Origin: UBA2387 sp019454665
GTDB lineage: Bacteria > Armatimonadota > Fimbriimonadia > Fimbriimonadales > Fimbriimonadaceae
Reading direction: 5' to 3'
Length of the DNA stretch: 64,000 nucleotides
Assembly (NCBI GenBank): GCA_045862995.1
Contig: BTVX01000004.1
Span: forward strand, 62,001-126,000
The notes below the pieces were generated by a model, which saw only the letters and a list, made by a program, of their open reading frames with translations, did not search any database and was not told the origin of the DNA. This document shows, one piece after another, positions 59,307 through 64,000 of this stretch; position 1 is the first letter of the stretch, and the number at the start of each line of letters is the position of its first letter. The translations under genes were made by a program, and so were the position numbers.

Positions 59307-60881
59307 TCAGACCCCGACGCGCACGATCCGTCCTTCGAGGGTGCGGTTCGTGGGCTTGTTGGCTTTGAGGTAGTCCAGCAGAGCGTCTAGATCGAGCAAC
59401 CCGGTGTCGAGCCGATAGCCCTTGGCGTTCTTCAGCACGTCGTGGAAGTCCCCGCCGCCAGCGGTGAAGCTGTTCGTGCAGATGCGGTACGTCGCGGCGG
59501 GTTCGACGGCTTTGCCCGAAACCGTGAGTTTGGTGATGCGGTCCCCGGCTGGGCGCTTGGCGTCGTATTCGATGCGGACGTTTTGGGAAACGTGGAGAAA
59601 AGCCCCCGAAAACTCGGGCGCGTTGGCCAAGCCGTGCTCCAGCGCGGCCTTGAGTTCCGCGCCGGAGAGGTCGAGCAGGGTGAGCGTGTTGCCGAACGGT
59701 TGGACGGTGATCGCTTGGCCATAGGTGATCGGGCCGGCTTGGATGGAGGCGCGCACGCCGCCGGCGTTCATCGTGGCCAGCACGGCGCCCGCCTTCTCGG
59801 TGGCTGCGAGCATGGCGTCGGCGATGACGTTGCCCATGGGGTTCTCGCCCTGCGGGCCGTTGTCGCGCGGCAGTCCGGTTTCGGTGTGCCCGACCACCTC
59901 GTTCGCCTTGGCTTCGATGGGCTTCTTGAACGCTTGCGCCATAGCCGCCGCAACGGGGTCTTCGGGCACGTCCTTGTCCACCACGATGGGTTGGCCCTGC
60001 CAACTCTTGACCCGTCCGGCTTCATCGAACGTGACGTGCAACAGACCCACGACGCGGCCCCAGTCGCCCGCCTGGACCACCAGCGTGCGGTGTCCGCCAT
60101 CTCCTTCGACCAGCGTCGGGTAGGGCCCGCCCGGTGGCTGCAGCCCTTCGACGGCATCTCCCAGGAGCGTGTGCGAGTGTCCGCCGACCACGACGTCGAG
60201 TTCCGGGATGCGCTTGGCGATGGCCACGTCCTCGGCGTAGCCGATGTGGGTGAGCAGCACGATCTTGTTCACGCCCTGGGCTTCGAGTTCGCCGATCGAG
60301 CGGCGCACCGAGGCCACCTGGTCGAGGAACTTGACGTTCTCGCCGGGCGACGAGATGTTCTGGGTGTCGTTCGTCAGCAGTCCGATGACGCCGACCTTCT
60401 GCCCCCCGACCTCCAGTACGGTGTGCCTCTGGATGACTTTGGCCAACTCGGGTTCGCCGGACAGGTCGAGGTTGGAGGCCAGAACGGGGAACTTGGCCAG
60501 CCGCGCGAACCGCTCGAGGGGGGCCGGGCCCTTGTCGAACTCGTGGTTGCCCACGACCATGGCGTCGTAGCCGATGTAGTTCATGAACGCCAGATCGGCC
60601 AGCCCTTCGTACACGTTGAAGTAAAGCGTCCCCTGGAACGTGTCGCCTCCGTTGAGCAGGACGGAGTGGGCGTGCTCGTTGCGGAGCTTTCGGATGACCG
60701 TGGCCTGCCGGGCGTAGCCCCCGAACGACTGGTCGCGGCGGGCGACGGGCTCGATCCGCGCGTGCATGTCGTTGGTGTGGATGACGGTCAAGACGAAGTC
60801 CTCGGCGGCGCACAGGGCCGAGAGGGCCAGGGTCGAGAACGCGGCGAGCAACGCGCGGTGCGGTTTCACGAGGGGATGCAT
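59307..60881 (-). CDS. Exported 5'-nucleotidase / UshA-type bifunctional phosphatase
   Basis: A 524-residue periplasmic metallophosphatase. After a signal peptide (LSALCAAED) it has VIHTNDMHARIEP, LLNGGDTFQGT, VVGNHEFDKG, LLTHIGY and VVGGHSHTLLG. The C-terminal nucleotide-binding domain has TMNAGGVRASIQAG and TNSFTAGGGDFHD. It releases nucleosides and phosphate from external nucleotides. The start is ATG 60881. It diverges from the nucleoside transporter gene, which starts 65 bases away, so the pair probably shares a control region. Confidence 0.93.
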   Translation of the reverse strand: MHPLVKPHRALLAAFSTLALSALCAAEDFVLTVIHTNDMHARIEPVARRDQSFGGYARQATVIRKLRNEHAHSVLLNGGDTFQGTLYFNVYEGLADLAFMNYIGYDAMVVGNHEFDKGPAPLERFARLAKFPVLASNLDLSGEPELAKVIQRHTVLEVGGQKVGVIGLLTNDTQNISSPGENVKFLDQVASVRRSIGELEAQGVNKIVLLTHIGYAEDVAIAKRIPELDVVVGGHSHTLLGDAVEGLQPPGGPYPTLVEGDGGHRTLVVQAGDWGRVVGLLHVTFDEAGRVKSWQGQPIVVDKDVPEDPVAAAMAQAFKKPIEAKANEVVGHTETGLPRDNGPQGENPMGNVIADAMLAATEKAGAVLATMNAGGVRASIQAGPITYGQAITVQPFGNTLTLLDLSGAELKAALEHGLANAPEFSGAFLHVSQNVRIEYDAKRPAGDRITKLTVSGKAVEPAATYRICTNSFTAGGGDFHDVLKNAKGYRLDTGLLDLDALLDYLKANKPTNRTLEGRIVRVGV

Positions 60882-60945
60882 ACCCCACCCGCGTGATGGG
60901 TTCGTGAAGAACAGGTCCCGCCAGTCTGGTAACGTGGCACGTCGC

Positions 60946-62193
60946 ATGCGCCACCTCAAGCCTCGTCTGTTCGTGATGATGCTGCTGGAATACGCCGTGT
61001 GGGGCGCGTGGGCGGCGGTGGCGGGCAAGTACTTCACCGATCCCCCTCCCATGGGATTGGGGTTCTCCGGCGCTTACAGCGGGGTGGTTTTCAGCCTGTT
61101 GCCGCTGGGCGCGATCGTCTCGCCGCTTCTGTTCGGGCAACTCGCCGACCGTATCGTCAACGCCGAAAGGCTCCAGGCGGGTTTGTGTCTGGTGGGCGCA
61201 GGCTTCCTGTTCGCGCTCGGCGAGGCTCGGGATGGCGCCCAGGTGTTCTGGCTGATGCTGGGCTACTCGTTCCTCTTCGCCCCGACCGTCACGCTCACGA
61301 ACGCCATCGCCTTCGCCCACCTGAAGGATCCCGCGAGGGAGTTTGGCGCGGTTCGCGTGGGCGGGACGTTCGGGTGGTTCTTGGCGTTGGCTGCGTTGGC
61401 GGGCTGGCGCGTAGCGGCTGGTGGGCCGGTGCCGGGCGACCTGTTCCACTTGGCGGGCGTGTTCTGCTTGGCGTTGGCTCTGTTCTCGCTTGCCCTGCCT
61501 CCCACGCCGCCCACCCGTTCGGCGCGCGGAGCGTTGGCGTTCCTCGAAGCGGCCCAGCTTTTCCGAGACCGCAACTTCCTTCTCTTCTTCGTCTTGTGCC
61601 TGGTGCTGGGCGCGCAACTCGATTTCTACTACATCTTCGGAAGCGCGTTCCTGGGTGCGCCGCGCGAGTTGGGCGGGGTGGGGGTGTCTCCCGGCGACCT
61701 GCCGCTGCTGATGATGGTGCCCCCGATCTCGGAACTGTTCGTCATGGGCGCGTTGGGCTGGATGCTGCCCAAGCTGGGCATCAAGCGGGCCTTGGTCGTG
61801 GGGTTCGCCGCGTGGATCATCCGTTTCGGGTGCTTTGCCTCGGGCAACACCATGGCGGCGGCCGTGGTCGGCCTGGCCGTTCACGGGGTGTGTTTCACGT
61901 TCGTGTTCGCCGTGGCCTCGCTCTATGTGAACGCGATCGCCCCACCCACGATCCGGGCGTCGGCGCAGGCGCTGGTGACCTTGTCGCTGGTGGGCATCGG
62001 CCGGTTCGTCGGGGCGTATCTGGCGGGCGGCGTTTCGACGGTCGTGGCGACGCCGCTGGACCCGCCGGTGCGGGTGGGCGGCGTCGAAATCGCCCAACGC
62101 CTGGATTGGGCCCTGTTGTTCGCCGTCCCCGCCGGCGTGACGGTCTTGGCGACGGCGGTGCTGCTCGTGTGGTTCCGCGAACCCAAGACCTAG
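60946..62193 (+). CDS. MFS nucleoside transporter (NupG/XapB-like)
   Basis: A 415-residue, 12-helix permease of the nucleoside:H+ symporter family: LFVMMLLEYAVWGAWAAVAGKYF at the start, PLGAIVSPLLFGQLADRIVNAERL, and the C-terminal LSLVGIGRFVGAYLAGG. It takes up nucleosides using the proton gradient. The divergent 5'-nucleotidase would supply the substrate and the hydrolase at 52367 would cleave it inside. The start is ATG 60946. Confidence 0.88.
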   Translation: MRHLKPRLFVMMLLEYAVWGAWAAVAGKYFTDPPPMGLGFSGAYSGVVFSLLPLGAIVSPLLFGQLADRIVNAERLQAGLCLVGAGFLFALGEARDGAQVFWLMLGYSFLFAPTVTLTNAIAFAHLKDPAREFGAVRVGGTFGWFLALAALAGWRVAAGGPVPGDLFHLAGVFCLALALFSLALPPTPPTRSARGALAFLEAAQLFRDRNFLLFFVLCLVLGAQLDFYYIFGSAFLGAPRELGGVGVSPGDLPLLMMVPPISELFVMGALGWMLPKLGIKRALVVGFAAWIIRFGCFASGNTMAAAVVGLAVHGVCFTFVFAVASLYVNAIAPPTIRASAQALVTLSLVGIGRFVGAYLAGGVSTVVATPLDPPVRVGGVEIAQRLDWALLFAVPAGVTVLATAVLLVWFREPKT

Positions 62194-62236
62194 CTCTCGG
62201 CGGTCGATTGCGTGGGTTGGTGCCTATAATGGACGC

Positions 62237-62446
62237 ATGAACCGCCGAATCCTGTGCGATGGCGCCGTGTCTTGCGATCCCGATGTGGTGAGCGGGACCC
62301 CGGTGTTTGCAGGGACGCGCGTGCCGGTCAAGACGCTCTTCGACTACCTTGCCGCGGGTTGTTCCGTGGATGCTTTCTTGGAAGTGTTCGACTGGGTCGG
62401 CCGCGATCAGGTCGAGAAGGTCCTGTCCAACCCCCAAACCGCTTGA
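62237..62446 (+). CDS. DUF433 protein, antitoxin-like, without a toxin gene
   Basis: A 69-residue DUF433 protein: VVSGTPVFAGTRVPVKTLFDYLAAGCSVDAF, then a helix. In other genomes it precedes a PIN-like DUF5615 toxin. Here no such gene follows; FliL is next. It is either an orphan, or it partners a distant toxin. ATG 62237 is the start. Confidence 0.8.
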   Translation: MNRRILCDGAVSCDPDVVSGTPVFAGTRVPVKTLFDYLAAGCSVDAFLEVFDWVGRDQVEKVLSNPQTA

Positions 62447-62515
62447 GAGTCTCCGCGAACCGTCAGAATCCCCGTGAGGATTCGGGGGCGGCGTGCTGAT
62501 GATTCTAAGCGGAAG

Positions 62516-63067
62516 ATGTCGGAAACCGAAAAGAAGAAAGGCGGCAAACTGCCCATCATCGCGGCTCTGGTCCTCGTGCTCGGCGCGGGCGGCTACTTTG
62601 GCATGAAGGGCGGCGGGGGGTCTGCGGCGGCCGAAGAGGAGCCGGAGATCAAGCTCGGCGAGAGCGCACCCATCGGCGAGTTCCTCGTGAACCTCTCGGA
62701 CGGTCGGTCGTACCTGCGCGCCGCCGTGGCGCTCCAGTTCGACGATCAGACGGATACTAAGAAGATTGACCACGACATGCCGGTCATTCAGGACGCGATC
62801 CTCATGGTCTTGTCGTCCAAATCGCTCGAGGACGTGCGCTCGCTCGACGGGAAGCGCAAGCTCAAGTGGGAGATCGCGGCCAACGTCAACCACAGCCTGC
62901 ACGCCGCGCACCCCGACAAGAAGAAAAAGAAGAAGAAGAAGGACGAGGACGCCGAGGAGCCGGGTCTTCGCGAGCCTAAGGCCGCCAAGCCCGAGAACGA
63001 AGAGGGCTGGGACGCCGACGAAGGTCCCGTCCTCAAGGTCTACTTCACCAGTTTCGTCACCCAATAG
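62516..63067 (+). CDS. fliL: FliL-family flagellar basal-body-associated protein
   Basis: A 183-residue protein with one N-terminal membrane helix (LPIIAALVLVLGAGGYFGM) and the FliL periplasmic core (IGEFLVNLSDGRSYLRAAVALQFDD, then MPVIQDAILMVLSSKSLEDV). FliL surrounds the stator and helps torque. A tract of eight lysine codons (62918-62941) and an acidic-basic insert split the C-terminal part, ending VLKVYFTSFVTQ. No other flagellar gene is in the window, so the role in this organism is uncertain. Confidence 0.78.
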   Translation: MSETEKKKGGKLPIIAALVLVLGAGGYFGMKGGGGSAAAEEEPEIKLGESAPIGEFLVNLSDGRSYLRAAVALQFDDQTDTKKIDHDMPVIQDAILMVLSSKSLEDVRSLDGKRKLKWEIAANVNHSLHAAHPDKKKKKKKKDEDAEEPGLREPKAAKPENEEGWDADEGPVLKVYFTSFVTQ

Positions 63068-63091
63068 CCGCTGGATCGGCTATCTTGGGTC

Positions 63092-63610
63092 ATGCGGACG
63101 CTGGTCCAAGCGTTTCACCCCAAGTTGCGCGCGTCGCGCGTGTGCCGCCCATGGGCGGACGCGGCCGTCGAAGCGGGGTGCGTGGTCCGCGACCTGTACG
63201 CCCTCTATCCCGATGGGCGGGTTGATGTTCCCGCCGAACAGGCGCTCGCCGAGACCTTCGACCGTTTGGTCTTTCTTCACCCCCTGCACTGGTACGCCGC
63301 CCCGTGGCTGATGAAGCGCTGGATAGACGACGTTTTGCAGTTCGGCTGGGCCTATGGCGAGCGTTGCGCCCTCGAAGGAAAGGTGTGGTTGAACGTCGTT
63401 TCGGTAGGGGCGGTCGTCGAGGAGTACGGCCCCGAAGGCACCCGCCGATACACCGTGGGCGAGTTCCTGCGCCCGTACGAGCGGACGGCGGCGTTCTGCG
63501 GGATGCGGTGGGAGGAGCCCGTCAAGTTCTATGGCGCGGGCGTTTGCGACGAGGATGCGATCCGCGCGAGCGTCGCCGAAGTGGTCCGGCGCATGGTCGG
63601 GGCCGCGTGA
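63092..63610 (+). CDS. NAD(P)H-dependent oxidoreductase, flavodoxin fold
   Basis: A 172-residue protein of the KefF/MdaB/Gsp14 type. FDRLVFLHPLHWYAAPWLMKRWIDDVL is the diagnostic segment, followed by LNVVSVGAVVEEYG and a C-terminal helix. It binds FMN or FAD and reduces quinones or similar compounds in the cytoplasm. The N-terminus (RTLVQAFHPKLRASR) is slightly shorter than usual. ATG 63092 is the start. Confidence 0.85.
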   Translation: MRTLVQAFHPKLRASRVCRPWADAAVEAGCVVRDLYALYPDGRVDVPAEQALAETFDRLVFLHPLHWYAAPWLMKRWIDDVLQFGWAYGERCALEGKVWLNVVSVGAVVEEYGPEGTRRYTVGEFLRPYERTAAFCGMRWEEPVKFYGAGVCDEDAIRASVAEVVRRMVGAA

Positions 63611-63642
63611 AAGAAATTGGGAGAGAAAATCGCCGTTTTGGA

Positions 63643-63672
63643 TTGACAAGGTCCCGATGCATCCCATAGACT
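63643..63672 (+). promoter_or_regulatory. Promoter for the sigma factor gene
   Basis: TTGACA at 63643-63648 and TAGACT at 63667-63672 are 18 bases apart, about 75 bases before the sigma-factor start. AGGAGG follows at 63731-63736. Confidence 0.6.
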
Positions 63673-63748
63673 AGGTTCACGACGCCACTCTTCTGCACCC
63701 CAGACGATTCCGGCTTCGCAACGTTGCGATAGGAGGATTCCCCGAACA

Positions 63749-64000
63749 TTGGCGGGACTAGGCGACAGCGCGCATCTGTGTAGCTACGACTATATGAAGG
63801 ACGAGGAGGTCGTCTCACGCGCCAAGGCGGGCGACGCCACGGCGGCTGAATTCCTGATCGGCCGGTACCGATCCCTGGTCGAAAGCAAGGCCAAGGCGTA
63901 CTTCCTGATGGGCGCGGACCGAGAGGACGTGATCCAGGAAGGCATGATCGGCCTGTTCAAAGCCATCCGCGATTTCCGCAGCGACCGGCTGAGCAAGTTC
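63749..64000 (+). CDS. SigH-type RNA polymerase sigma factor, N-terminal part (cut by window edge)
   Basis: The visible 84 codons give YDYMKDEEVVSRAKAGDATAAEFLI, then YRSLVESKAKAYFLMGADREDVIQEGMIGLFKAIRDF, which is sigma region 2 with the core-binding and -10 elements. The pattern matches sigma-H and sporulation-type sigma-70 factors found in Firmicutes and Armatimonadota. I start at TTG 63749, twelve bases past AGGAGG; ATG 63794 is the alternative. Region 4 lies beyond the edge. Confidence 0.9.
   Translation, partial: MAGLGDSAHLCSYDYMKDEEVVSRAKAGDATAAEFLIGRYRSLVESKAKAYFLMGADREDVIQEGMIGLFKAIRDFRSDRLSKF

Noticed and set aside
60022..62097. Minus-strand frame of 691 codons under the nucleoside transporter
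   Set aside because: Its last part is the 5'-nucleotidase in a wrong frame and the rest is antisense to the transporter.

Overview
The window is high-GC bacterial chromosome with no rRNA, tRNA, CRISPR array or prophage. Gene content points to a Gram-negative-type, heterotrophic member of the Armatimonadota, probably Fimbriimonadia-like. The clues are a SigH-type sigma factor cut by the right edge, a PEP-CTERM secreted protein, Tat- and lipoprotein-exported glycosidases, a dockerin repeat, and the recX-rny-ymdB and recA-cinA housekeeping blocks. This placement is inference; no marker alignment was run.

Layout. 1-774: end of a GH9 glycosidase. 775-1395: no gene, but 11-bp direct and inverted repeats. 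1396-1623: lone HicB-like gene. 1634-6530: AT-richer restriction-modification island holding an SfiI-like endonuclease with its methyltransferase, pieces of an HNH gene behind 21-bp repeats, and a controller-endonuclease pair converging on a second methyltransferase. 6604-11757 (minus): mpl, phosphoesterase, comEC, DUF721, recF. 11758-12137: intergenic with several DnaA-box-like 9-mers. 12138-21812 (plus): acyl-CoA synthetase, dipeptide epimerase, DUF1611/DgcN-like protein, PfkB kinase, lysozyme-like secreted protein, recX, rny, ymdB, PKD-like secreted protein. 21899-27138: nonsense-interrupted mmcQ-like gene, dispersed palindromic repeat, ribBA, recA, lipoprotein GDPD, cinA.

27228-45400: large diguanylate cyclase, NahK-like sugar kinase, TerC, FAD oxidoreductase, rnhB, yraN, GH29 fucosidase, GAF sensor with degenerate GGDEF, a coupled DUF488-DUF488-dual-OB trio, Fic protein, exported superoxide dismutase, a frameshifted caspase-fold-like gene, a dockerin protein with NlpC-like features, and a HicAB module with a palindromic operator. 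45591-54327: lone CoA-transferase subunit A, 2TM protein, esterase, mpg, HtrA-like protease, a foldable repeat, fossil pieces of dapA and mpg, DEAD helicase, nucleoside hydrolase, a stand-alone ComEC-type metallo-beta-lactamase, and the second palindromic repeat copy. 54377-64000: PEP-CTERM protein, SulP transporter, clan-A-like glycosidase, 5'-nucleotidase, nucleoside transporter, DUF433, FliL, flavodoxin-fold oxidoreductase, sigma factor.

How the genes fit together. Three functional themes recur. Murein turnover: Mpl, dipeptide epimerase, DgcN-like protein, lysozyme-like protein and NahK-like kinase. Nucleotide salvage: 5'-nucleotidase, nucleoside transporter and nucleoside hydrolase. Glycan degradation: GH9, GH29 and a clan-A-like enzyme. 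DNA uptake and repair genes (comEC, a separate ComEC nuclease-like domain, recF, recA, recX, mpg) sit beside restriction and toxin-antitoxin genes. The most system-like undescribed candidate is the DUF488-DUF488-dual-OB operon at 37628-39281. The most unusual non-coding structures are the 11-bp repeat field at 794-1080 and the two palindromic repeat families.
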